From contig JASKMD010000025.1 in NCBI GenBank assembly GCA_030144725.1, positions 434,001-498,000 on the forward strand: DNA of 64,000 bases. The letters are read 5' to 3'. Below the pieces are notes generated by a model. It did not search any database and had not been told where the DNA came from. It saw nothing but the letters and a program-made list of their open reading frames with translations. Below, one piece after another: positions 55,445 to 64,000 of this stretch; the stretch's first letter is position 1; each line of letters starts with the position of its first letter. Source of the DNA: Haematococcus lacustris (taxonomy: Eukaryota; Chlorophyta; Chlorophyceae; Chlamydomonadales; Haematococcaceae). The position numbers were made by a program, and so were the translations under genes.

Positions 55445-56832
55445 GAGTTTGCTCAGCCAGTAAACCAAAACTGTGCTGAGTACTCTGAGGCATGCATTGT
55501 GTGTGAACCTGCTCATGTGCTGACTGCTGCACATGCTGATGGGGAATCCCTGCACTTTGCCTTTGCTGGTCTCCTGAATGAGCACCCTGCACGTGTCCTG
55601 TGTGACACTGGTGCTACCCACAGCTTTGTCAGTGCATCATTTGTTGCTGCACATGCTGTACCTGTACACATGTTGAAGCACATGCAAGAGTGGCATGCTG
55701 CTAACAACACTGTGTTGAGCTGTTCCCAGTTTGTCAAGGTTGATTTGAGTCTGCCAGGCGTTACTGTACCCTGCAAACTCAACGTCATGCCTTCTCTCCT
55801 GCCAGACTTTAATGTGCTGCTGGGGAATGACTGGTTGAATGAGCATGAGGCCGTGATGTCATACCAGGACAAGACTCTCAGCCTGGCATGTGACAAGGGT
55901 GAGCCTGTAGTGTTGCCATGTCCCCCTGCTGATAAGTCTGAGTCAGGGCAGTCTGCTGTAAGCAACCCTGCCTCTTTCTTGGTCAATGCTCTACGTGCAA
56001 AACCCCCTTTGGCTTCTGCAAAAGTTGCTGCCAGGTGGTTACGAAAAGGAGGCACAGGTGTCCTGGCCCTGATCACTGTGGACAATTCCAGTACCCCTGA
56101 TCCAGCTCCAACTGAACCTGACCTACCTCCAGGTGTGTCCCAGGCACTCAATGCTTTGCTGGATGAGTATGCTGATGTGTTTGCACCCATCACATCTCTG
56201 CCACCCGAGCGTCCTGTGGGCCATGCCATCCCCCTTGTGCCTGATGCACGACCCTTTGTGGTACCTCAATACCGCATGAGCCAGGAAGAGCATGCTGAGC
56301 TGAAGAAGCAGGTGCAGGACCTACTTGCCAAGGGCATGATAGAACCAAGCTCCAGTCCTTTTGCTGCTCCTATCCTGTTTGTCAAGAAGAAGTCTGGTGA
56401 GTTACGCATGTGCCTTGATTACCGTCAGCTCAACAAGGAGTGGAGGTGTTACCTTGAGGGTGTACCTTTCACACTCTTCACCGATCACAAGCCTTTGACT
56501 GCTCTGCCCACCCAGAAGGTGTTGTCTAGACGTCAGGCTAGGTGGATGGAGTTTCTGTCACGGTTTACATTTGACCTGCAGTACCTGATAGGTGATGCTA
56601 ATCCTGCTGACCCACTGTCCCGGATACCTGCTGGACCCCAGGACTGTGCCATGGTGTGTGTTGTTACCACCCGGCGGCAAGCTAAACAGTCTTTGGAGAG
56701 GGGGGAAGTGCGTGTGGCGCAGGCTCTGTCCCAGGTTCCACCTGTGGGTACTCCCTCAAATGCCCCCACTGCCGTTGATGCTTTGGCCCCCCGGCCCACA
56801 GTGTCTGATAACCCTGTTGCTGCTCACCATAG
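55445..56832 (+). pseudogene. Ty3/gypsy Pol: protease, RT start, then RNase H end (internal deletion)
   Basis: The frame follows gag after an amber codon. The protease motif LCDTGATHSFVSASF is present, then the RT N-terminus (KKSGELRMCLDYRQLNK). The next codons read EWRCYLEGVPFTLFTDHKPL, which is late RNase H, so the RT catalytic core with its YVDD box and most of RNase H are missing without a frameshift. The part ends DANPADPLSRIP plus a spacer and is interrupted at 56833 by a TIR element, after which integrase follows. Reverse transcription from this copy is not possible. Confidence 0.9.
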
Positions 56833-57011
56833 TACACTCACGATAAATAAGGCCGACGCGAGGGTCTTTTTTGCATCGGATGGACATTCCGTTCCGATAG
56901 GACGATAGAACGTTGAGTTAAAGGGGGACCTCGCTCTGGAATGAAGTCCTAACTCGCAGCGGTTGCGAAGATACATCGATCCGCGCGCGAGGTACCCCCC
57001 CCTTTTTGGGA

Positions 57012-57262
57012 ATCTGCACAGATGTCGGTTAAATGAGCCCGGCATCTGCACAGATGCATGTCGATGCCTTTACGAAAAGCGACATCTGTGCAGATGCCGG
57101 TTATTAAATCTGTGCAGATGCTAATAAGGACGACATCTGTGCAGATGCCGGTAATTAAATCTGTGCAGATGCATAAAAGGGCAACATCTGTGCAGATGTT
57201 GGTTATAATTTAAGGGCGACATCTGTGCAGATGCCTACCTCGACATCTGCACAAATGCCAAG
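57012..57262. repeat. Left subterminal palindromic array (CATCTGTGCAGATG)
   Basis: Eight or so copies of a near-perfect 14-bp palindrome spaced 15-35 bp apart. The mirror array lies at 59489-59862. Subterminal repeats of this sort serve as transposase binding sites in several DNA transposon families. Confidence 0.85.
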
Positions 57263-57857
57263 TAGTGCAGCTGTGCACATGAAGAAAAGGCTTGCATAAA
57301 GGTTACGCAAAGGCACCGCGAAGGAATCAAGACTCTTCCATTATTCAACAATCTGTGTGATATCTGCATGACGTTTTCGCAAAGGTGGCGCGAAGGAAGC
57401 CAAGGAACCGCGAAGGAGCTTAGATTGCCCCATATAGCAGCAATGAGCAGCCAGGAGCAGCCAACAAAAATCGTCGCCAAAAGGCTAGCTACGAGCCAGC
57501 CAGCCGCTCAGGCGACCAGATGCCATCAGGTTAAGCGATAGGATCAAGATATAGCGACAAAAACGGAAGGAGGTGCAGCGATGCAGCGACACAGCGATGC
57601 AAAGCTGCGGCAAATGCATGAGGTGCAACTAGGACACGTAGCCCGAAGCCTGTGAGACGGAGCGGAAGAGGAGTGGAGGAGCCCGGAGGTGGTCAGGAGC
57701 CATGCATGAGACGAGGCTGGTGCACTTGAAACAAAGTTGGGTGCACCCACATGGTATGGTGAGTATGTAATCTTGCAGTCATGTGGCTCCAAGTACCTTG
57801 CCTGACTATTTGCCAACCACTGAATTGCTGCAGGTTCAATGGTCCCAACCTCCCCTT

Positions 57858-57916
57858 CCCCAGCCCAGCCCAGCCCAGCCCAGCCCAGCCCAGCCCAGCC
57901 CAGCCCAGCCCAGCCC
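57858..57916. repeat. (CCCAG)n short pentamer array
   Basis: About a dozen CCCAG units, C-rich on the plus strand, inside transposon 2. The unit is a permutation of the reverse complement of GGGCT. Confidence 0.9.
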
Positions 57917-58249
57917 TCCCCTCCCTCCCCCACCACCACCTCCTTCATCACCCTACCACAAGAAGCAGGTGCATGGAGCGCAAGAGCAGCCAGGAGCTGC
58001 AGCCATGGAGGCGCTGCCAGGTAGGTATAGAAGTGGCGCTAGCAAAGAGTGAGTGGCCAGCCCTTGCACATGGGTGGTCCGATGCCCAGCCTAACCGCAA
58101 AGATGCCCATTGTTTACTGCAGGTTTCACGGTCAGCCCTTCCCTCTTCCCCCCTTCCTCCTTCCCCCTTCCCCCTCCCCTCCCCTGTCCCACCACCTCCA
58201 AGCCTGGCACTCCACCTACCTCCCGCCTTTCCCACCACCCGCCCCACGA

Positions 58250-58400
58250 CACACGTTGCAGCCCTCTCCCTACCCTACCCTTGGCGTAGCAGCCCTCTCC
58301 CTACCCTACCCTTGGCGTAGCAGCCCTCTCCCTACCCTACCCTTGGCGTAGCAGCCCTCTCCCTACCCTACCCTTGGCGTAGCAACCTGGAGCGGGCAAC
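58250..58400. repeat. 30-bp tandem repeat (CCTACCCTTGGCGTAGCAGC)
   Basis: Four to five copies containing CAGCCCTCTCCCTACCCTAC and CCTTGGCGTAGCAGC. The CTTGGCGTAGCAGC word followed by GGAGCGGGCA also occurs in transposon 1 near 53770, linking the two elements. Confidence 0.85.
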
Positions 58401-58587
58401 CTGGAGCGGGCAGCTTGGAGTAGCAGCCCACCCAGCCCACCCTGGCCATGCCATGCCCACACACCACAATGACCCTACCCATTCCTCTCAAAAGGGATAG
58501 CTGAGCGCTTGGGTGGTTGTCAGCCCGTGCTTGTTGTCCTCGTCATCTTGCCGCCTTGCTGCGATGTTGTTGTGTTGTCACCTTGTT

Positions 58588-59110
58588 GGGGTGTGGTGTG
58601 GTGTGGTGTGGTGTGGTGTGGTGTGGTGTGGTGTGGTGTGGTGTGGTGGGGTGTGGTGGGGTGTGGTGGGGTGTGGTGGGGTGTGGTGGGGTGTGGTGGG
58701 GTGTGGTGGGGTGTGGTGGGGTGTGGTGGGGTGTGGTGGGGTGTGGTGGGGTGTGGTGGGGTGTGGTGGGGTGTGGTGGGGTGTGGTGGGGTGTGGTGGG
58801 GGTGGGGGTGGGGGTGGGGGTGGGGGTGGGGGTGGGGGTGGGGGTGGGGGTGGGGGTGGGGGTGGGGGTGGGGGTGGGGGTGGGGGTGGGGGTGGGGGTG
58901 GGGGTGGGGGTGGGGGTGGGGGTGGGGGTGATGGTGATGGTGATGGTGATGGTGATGGTGATGGTGATGGTGATGGTGATGGTGATGGTGATGGTGATGG
59001 TGATGGTGATGGTGATGGTGATGGTGATGGTGATGGTGATGGTGATGGTGATGGTGATGGTGATGGTGATGGTGATGGTGATGGTGATGGTGATGGTGAT
59101 GGTGATGGTG
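58588..59110. repeat. Chained microsatellites: GTGTG, GTGGGGTGTG, GGGGGT, GATGGT
   Basis: Four simple arrays follow one another: GTGTG to about 58645, GTGGGGTGTG to about 58795, GGGGGT to about 58929, and GATGGT to 59110. Each differs from its neighbour by a small change, suggesting stepwise birth by slippage. Confidence 0.95.
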
Positions 59111-59289
59111 GTGTGTGGTGTCACCTTGTTGTTGTGTTGTGTCGTTGCTACCTTGTCACATCGTAGGGGGGTGTTGCGGTCATTGGGTGCATCAATGCAT
59201 GTGCTTAGCATTTCCATATTCATGTGTTGTGGAGTGATGGTGCATCGAGACATGTGCTTGCAAGTCCCGTAGCGAGGTGTTGCGGGATG

Positions 59290-59465
59290 TTTGGGTGTCA
59301 ATGCATGTGTTTTGCGGGGGTGTTGCGGGGTGTTTGGTCGTCAATGCATGTGTTTTGCGGGGGTGTAGCGAGGTGTTGCGGGGTGTTTGGGTGTCAATAC
59401 ATGTGTTTTGCGGGGGTGTATCGAGGTGTTGTGTGGTGTTCGGGTGTCAATGCATGTGCTTTGCG
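59290..59465. repeat. ~60-bp tandem repeat (TCAATGCATGTGTTTTGCGG)
   Basis: Three to four imperfect units with GGGTGTTTGGGTGTCAATGC and TGTAGCGAGGTGTTGCGGGG. The ATCAATGCATGTGCTTAGCA word just upstream also occurs in transposon 1 near 54155. Confidence 0.75.
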
Positions 59466-59488
59466 GATGTAATAGTCGATGAAATAGT

Positions 59489-59862
59489 CGACATCTGTGC
59501 AGATGAAGCCACGACAACTGCACAGCCAAGCCGCGAATGTAATAGTCGACATCTGTGCAGATGCTACAGACAACATCTGCACAGCCAAGGCTCGAATGTA
59601 ATAGTCGACATCTGTGCAGATGTCGTTGTCAGCAGCTGCACAGATGTTGGTGTCAACATCTGCACAGCCAAGCATTGAATGTAATAGTCGACATCTGTGC
59701 AGATGTCGTCGTCAGCAGATGCACAGATGTTGGTCGCGGTATACAACATCTGTGCAGATGTTGACTTCCCGCATCTGCACAGATGTCGACATCGCCTGCA
59801 TCTGTGCAGATGTCGACTATTAGCAGCTGTGCAGATTAAGGATAACCGACATCTGCACAGAT
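59489..59862. repeat. Right subterminal palindromic array (CATCTGTGCAGATG)
   Basis: Ten or more copies of the same 14-bp palindrome as on the left, many preceded by TAATAGTCGA. Confidence 0.85.
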
Positions 59863-60011
59863 TAAAAAGCGAAGAAAATCGCGGCCAAATTACGTCGCAA
59901 CGGATGCACGGAGTTACATAAGACTTGTACCGTTCGAACGGCCTTCTACTCCTCTTTCCAATGAGCTATGGTCGGTCCAATCGCGACCGGTCCTTGTTTA
60001 TCGTGAGTGTA

Positions 60012-61513
60012 GGCTCCCTGAGCTTGAGGCCCCATCTGCTGCTGACACCTCAGTGCACTATCCTGCAGCTCCTGCCCACCCATTGGAACTGGCTGATCAC
60101 CTGGTCCATGGTTACCGGCTTGACCCTGCGTTTACTGCTGAAGCTGACCTGTCTGGCATGTACATGGACGACCATGGCCTGTGGCGGCGCACTGGCAAGG
60201 GCACAGTGATGGTTCCCAATGACCCTGAACTGCGTGAGTACATTCTGCATGAGATGCATGATGCTGCCTATGCTGGTCATGTGGGTATAACCAAAACCCT
60301 TGAGAGGCTGTCACGAGTGTTCTACTGGGACACCATGCGTGCTGATGTCAGGCACTATGTCACTACCTGTGATGCCTGCCAGCGTGACAAGACCTCTACA
60401 CTGAAGCCTGGTGGCTTACTCAACCCACTGTCTATTCCAGATTACCGTTGGGAGTCAGTGTCAATGGACCTAATCACCAAGCTGCCATCTGCTTCACATG
60501 GGTTTGATGCCATCTGTGTCTTTGTTGACAGGCTCATTAAGATGGTGCACTTTGTGCCCTGCAAGGAGAGCATGAATGCCAAGGGCTTTGCCCGTCTGTT
60601 TGTTGACAATGTCTTCAAACTGCATGGCCTGCCAAAAGACATGGTCTCTGACCGTGGTCCCCATTTCTACAACACTTTCTGGCACCATGTGCAGAAGTTG
60701 CTGGGCATGAGGGGATCCCTGTCTTCCTCCTATCACCCTCAGTCTGATGGCCAGACTGAGAGGTACAATCGTGTGTTGGAAGAGATGCTACGTCATTACA
60801 TCTCTCCCACCCAAGCTGATTGGCCTGACTATCTGTCACTTGCTGAGTTTGCTGTGAACAACTCATGGCAAGAGTCCATCAAGTCTACACCGTTCCTGGT
60901 TAACACCGGACAGTCCCCCATTACCCCTATGCTCCACTCTCTACCTGACAAGGGGCGGTGCCCTGAAGGCCTGTCCTATGCTACTTGGTGGCAGGAGGCT
61001 GTGGCTAAGGCCAAGCTATGCATGCAGGCTGCTCAGCAACGTCAAGCTGCCTATGCCAACCAGGACCGTCGAGAGGTGCATTACAAGGTGGGTCAAATGG
61101 TCCTGCTCAGCACTAAGAACATGAGGTTGAAGCCAGGCAAAGCACGTAAGCTGCTACCACGTTTTGTGGGGCCCTTCAAGGTGCTTGGATTGGTTGGCCA
61201 GGTTGCAGTGAACCTGCAGCTGCCTGCCTCCATGGCACGTCTTCACCCTGTGTTCCATGTGTCACTCATCAAACCCTACACTGGCACTGATGTGGGCTTC
61301 ATGCCTCCGCCTGTTGAGTGGCTTGATGAGGAGCCTGTGTACTATGTTGAGCGTCTGCTGGACCACAGACATGTGCATGCAGGAAAGGCCAAGGAGTACC
61401 TGGTGCAGTGGGAAGGCTATGATGCCGACCACAACACCTGGGAGCCACGTTCCAACTTGGTTGGCTGTGACAAGATCCTGGCTGAGTACAATGCAGCTCA
61501 CAACCTGAAGTAA
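60012..61513 (+). CDS. Ty3/gypsy (chromovirus) integrase with chromodomain
   Basis: About 500 residues in the frame that continues from pol across transposon 2. An HHCC finger (HDAAYAGH to CDACQRDK) is followed by the integrase core with DLITKLP, SDRGPHF and HPQSDGQTERYN, giving the D, D and E catalytic residues. Then come the GPFKVLGLVGQVAVNL C-terminal domain, HPVFHVSLIKPY, and a chromodomain (YYVERLLDHRHV to YLVQWEGYDADHNTWEP). Chromodomains of this type steer integration to particular chromatin. The frame is intact to its TAA, but the element is dead because pol is deleted and interrupted upstream. Confidence 0.93.
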
Positions 61514-61764
61514 GTCCTAGGCCATGCATGCTGGTATGCTGCTGGACTATGGCATTCTCAGCATGCTTGTACCTATGGTCAGCTGCTACCTGTGTGGTTA
61601 TGGTTTCCCTGTGTCTAGTCGGCACGATGGTCTTTGACCGCTCCCTGAGCTATGACCTGGTGCGCCCTTTGGGTTGCTCAGTAGCTAAATCAGCATGCTG
61701 TAGGCAATGCGAGTCACGTGGTTTCACCCGTGGCGGAACGGAAGCCCCTTTGGAGGGGGAGGAA

Positions 61765-61977
61765 TGTAAAGTGCGCACCTCTGGAAGAGATTGCCGCTTC
61801 GCGTCGTCTGGGCTGTCTCGTGAATGCGAGCCGTCGCGGGACGCGGGTTACACGTGTAGAGTGAGATTTGGCAGGAAAAAACTAGCGACATTGCGTTCGT
61901 GAGTACAACTGGTTCGATTCCAGGGAGCCCCGTTCTAAGCTCTAGCCATTCTCGCAATACACCGCTGTAACCCAACA
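61765..61977 (+). mobile_element. Candidate Ty3/gypsy 3' LTR
   Basis: A purine tract (GGAGGGGGAGGAA) precedes TGTAAAGTGCGC, and the segment can end at CCCAACA, giving a TG...CA unit of about 213 bp some 250 bp after the integrase stop. With no 5' LTR in the window the right border is a guess. Confidence 0.45.
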
Positions 61978-62040
61978 CCCTAGTCGGAAGTCACCGCCTC
62001 GACTGGACCGGCCTTCGAGCTTGTGTCAAAAGGTCATCTG

Positions 62041-62345
62041 ACGTTGCGTCCCCGCACGTTACAGCTGTGGCACCTTAGATACAGCATGCTTAAGGGCATG
62101 AAATGCTTGCAACTTATCATTAGGCCATTGCTTCCAATCATATTTAAGACCTTCTTTGCCAGTCAGATCAGTCAGCGGTGCAGCCAATGCGCTGAAGTTA
62201 TGAACAAACTTGCGCACAAAGTTTGCTGCGCCCAGAAAGCGCTTCAAGGCAGTGAGACTGTTGGGGACTGGCCATGTAGTGATGGACTGAATCTTATCAG
62301 GATCTACAGCCACACCACGGTCACTCACAATCACTCGTAGGAATT
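62041..62345 (-). pseudogene. Ty3/gypsy RT/RNase H connection fragment
   Basis: About 92 residues on the minus strand: VSDRGVAVDPDKIQSITTWP, KRFLGAANFVRKFVHNFSAL and APLTDLTGK, the conserved segment just after the RT core. It is truncated on both sides and oppositely oriented to the main gypsy copy, so it belongs to another insertion. Confidence 0.85.
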
Positions 62346-62483
62346 AGCAGCCAGGCCCCTGGACCGACTTTGGCCGTTTGGGCTGAAATTTCGTCCGTTG
62401 GTAGCTTGTGATGTAAGCATGTCACCCCAAAAAACATTAGGTCAAAATATTCAAAGGCTGGGACTCGGCGGCCCGTGGCGTTT

Positions 62484-63130
62484 GTTCAGCAATGTTCAGC
62501 AATGTTCAGCAATGTTCAGACGCCCGTTCAGCAATGTTCACCCATGTTCAACAATGTTCAGCAGCCCGTTCAGCAATGTTCACCCATGTTCACCCATGTT
62601 CACCCATGTTCAGCAATGTTCAGCAATGTTCAGCAATGTCCAGCATAATGTTAAACAATGTGTTCAGCAATGTTCACCCATGTTCACCCATGTTCACCCA
62701 TGTTCACCCATGTTCACCCATGTTCAGCAATGTTCAGCAATGTTCAGCAGTGTTCAGCAATGTTCAGCAATATGTTAAACAATGTGTTCACCCATGTTCA
62801 CCCATGTTCACCCATGTTCACCCATGTTCACCCATGTTCAGCAATGTTCAGCAATGTTCAGCAATGTTCAGCAGTGTTCAGCAATGTTCAGCAATATGTT
62901 AAACAATGTGTTCACCCATGTTTACCCATATTCACCCATGTTCACCCATGTTCACCCATGTTCAGCAATGTTCAGCAATGTTCAGCAATGTTCAGCAATA
63001 TGTTAAACAATGTGTTCACCCATGTTCACCCATGTTCACCCATGTTCACCAATATGTTAAACAATGTGTTCAGCAATGTTCACCCATGTTCACCCATGTT
63101 CAGCAATGTTCAGCAATGTTCAGATGGCGT
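62484..63130. repeat. 10-bp minisatellite with two variants (CAATGTTCAG and CATGTTCACC)
   Basis: About 60 units arranged as alternating runs of the two variants, with a TATGTTAAACAATGTG segment recurring at each change. This makes a larger repeat of about 120-125 bp. Confidence 0.9.
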
Positions 63131-63182
63131 TCAGAAGCGTTCATTGGCGTTCGGTAGCGTTCAGCAATGTTCAGCAAGCCGT

Positions 63183-63405
63183 TCAAAAGCATTCATAAGG
63201 GTTCAGAAGCGTCCCCTCTCTGCCCACATCCCCAGCATGGATGGTATACCCACGCATCCCCAACACATGACCTGGCTGCAAGGTCACCCGCACTACCTCC
63301 TGGACAGGCATGTCCTGCAATTTGCGGTCAAGCTCAGCATTGATCTCCTCATTGTTGCCAAGACCATTCCAGATCCGCTCAACAAGCTGCACCCACTCGT
63401 AGCTG
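63183..63405 (-). pseudogene. Unidentified coding fragment
   Basis: On the minus strand a frame reads EWVQLVERIWNGLGNNEEIN, then EVVRVTLQPGHVLGMRGYTI and HAGDVG. The composition is protein-like and unlike the surrounding repeats. I do not recognise the family; the PGH...G.TIHAG wording is loosely like cupin or dioxygenase proteins, but that is weak. It may be one exon of a gene fragment carried by a transposon. Confidence 0.3.
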
Positions 63406-63408
63406 TGC

Positions 63409-63440
63409 ACATATGCACATATGCACATATGCACATATGT
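63409..63440. repeat. (GCACATAT)n microsatellite
   Basis: Four copies of an 8-bp unit. Confidence 0.85.
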
Positions 63441-64000
63441 TCGCACGGTGGCATTCGCACGGTGGCATGTTTCATTCAGAACAAGTATAATCCGTAGCCC
63501 GTGCAAGCTGCAAGCGTGCAAGCATGCAAGCCCGCAAGTTTGCATGCGGTTGTGGCAAATCTGTACGTTTAGCCTCTACCTTTCAGGAGAGGTCACGGCG
63601 TGCAAGACGGGGCCCATCGCTATGTTGATGGACGTTACTTGTTGGTTAGCGAGGTTTTAAAGTTTACGCAATCGCAAAAGGCATCGCACGTCTCACAAGA
63701 CACAAGCTAGTCATATACGGGCTGGTCAGGGCGAGAACAAGCTATTTCAGGTGCCTGAGGTAGCTAGGGGGCTTAGGTGTCCCAACGCGATCTATGGCCT
63801 GTCGCGGCTTGCAGGCTTGCAAGATCCGGATGTCACTTGTACACTAGGCCAGGTGCGATGTCGCAAGGCGTTGTCTTGCCGGGATGCAGATCTCTACCTT
63901 CGCCGATGGCCTGACTTGCTCGTTAAGAGCATTGTTAGTATAGCCAGGGGTTCAACAGAGATCGTCCGCCAGGCAAGTTGTCACTTCACCCTTCACCCTT
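63441..64000. other. No recognised feature
   Basis: Mixed sequence with short frames only; nothing identified. Confidence 0.35.

Larger units (their letters stand above)
56835..60009. mobile_element. Non-autonomous TIR DNA transposon 2 (3.18 kb) with TA target duplication
   Basis: The ends are CACTCACGATAAATAAGG (left) and the inverted CACTCACGATAAACAAGG (right), bordered on both sides by TA (56833-56834 and 60010-60011). Removing the element with one TA puts the flanking gypsy frame back in register, which supports these exact borders. Palindromic CATCTGTGCAGATG units lie subterminally at 57012-57262 and 59489-59862. The centre is repeat filler shared in part with transposon 1. No transposase was found. 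TA duplication fits Tc1/mariner-like or another TA-targeting superfamily. Confidence 0.85.

Noticed and set aside
61900..61935. tRNA gene, because GGTTCGATTCC matches a B box
   Set aside because: A T-arm-like stem can be drawn, but no matching acceptor stem or A box lies at the right distance, and it falls in the candidate LTR. A similar GGTTCGACTCC sits beside the other gypsy LTR, so it is likely an element feature.

Overview
The window looks like nuclear DNA of a chlorophycean green alga. A Haematococcus-type genome is my best guess, from the Fanzor-like repeat family and the GC-rich, CAG- and G-rich low-complexity style; this is an inference from memory, not a search. Two host genes can be assembled from short exons with GT-AG introns. 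Everything else is transposon debris and tandem repeats.

Region 1 (1-7417, minus strand): a PUS7/TruD-type pseudouridine synthase gene. Eleven exons join in frame, with the 3' end off the left edge. One intron holds a 0.75-kb array of telomere-like hexamers, and another holds a transposon end and a perfect hairpin.

Region 2 (7.4-9.7 kb): intergenic DNA with a decayed Fanzor/TnpB-like coding remnant. It is followed by a conserved, hairpin-rich 3' block whose last ~39 bases recur four times in the window.

Region 3 (10.4-14.5 kb, plus strand): a six-exon gene for a probable plastid protein with a DUF1825 domain and an STI1-like C-terminus. Two of its introns carry pieces of the Fanzor-associated element.

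Region 4 (14.8-17.2 kb): more Fanzor scraps, then a hAT-like transposase ORF with a C-terminal SAP motif and apparent frameshifts.

Region 5 (17.9-30.7 kb): dispersed repeats, G-rich minisatellites, a (GGGCT)n satellite, a 48-bp repeat array, and a near-perfect 2,341-bp tandem duplication.

Region 6 (30.5-44.4 kb): the most unusual part. About 107 copies of a 114-bp repeat (38 codons, open in several frames) lie between two copies of a minus-strand coding block. That block carries a 2A ribosome-skipping motif (GDIEENPGP) followed directly by a Josephin-like cysteine-protease start. The monomer is itself part of that reading frame, so a coding repeat of a 2A protein appears to have grown into a 12-kb satellite.

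Region 7 (44.4-51.7 kb): a (GGGCA)n satellite with a 500-N assembly gap, then related G-rich arrays.

Region 8 (51.7-62.3 kb): pieces of at least two Ty3/gypsy chromoviruses, split by two related non-autonomous DNA transposons (2.6 and 3.2 kb). These have matching TIR ends, palindromic subterminal arrays and shared filler. One has a TA target duplication, and removing it puts the gypsy frame back in register.

Region 9 (62.4-64 kb): a 10-bp minisatellite, one unidentified minus-strand coding fragment, and sequence with no recognisable content.
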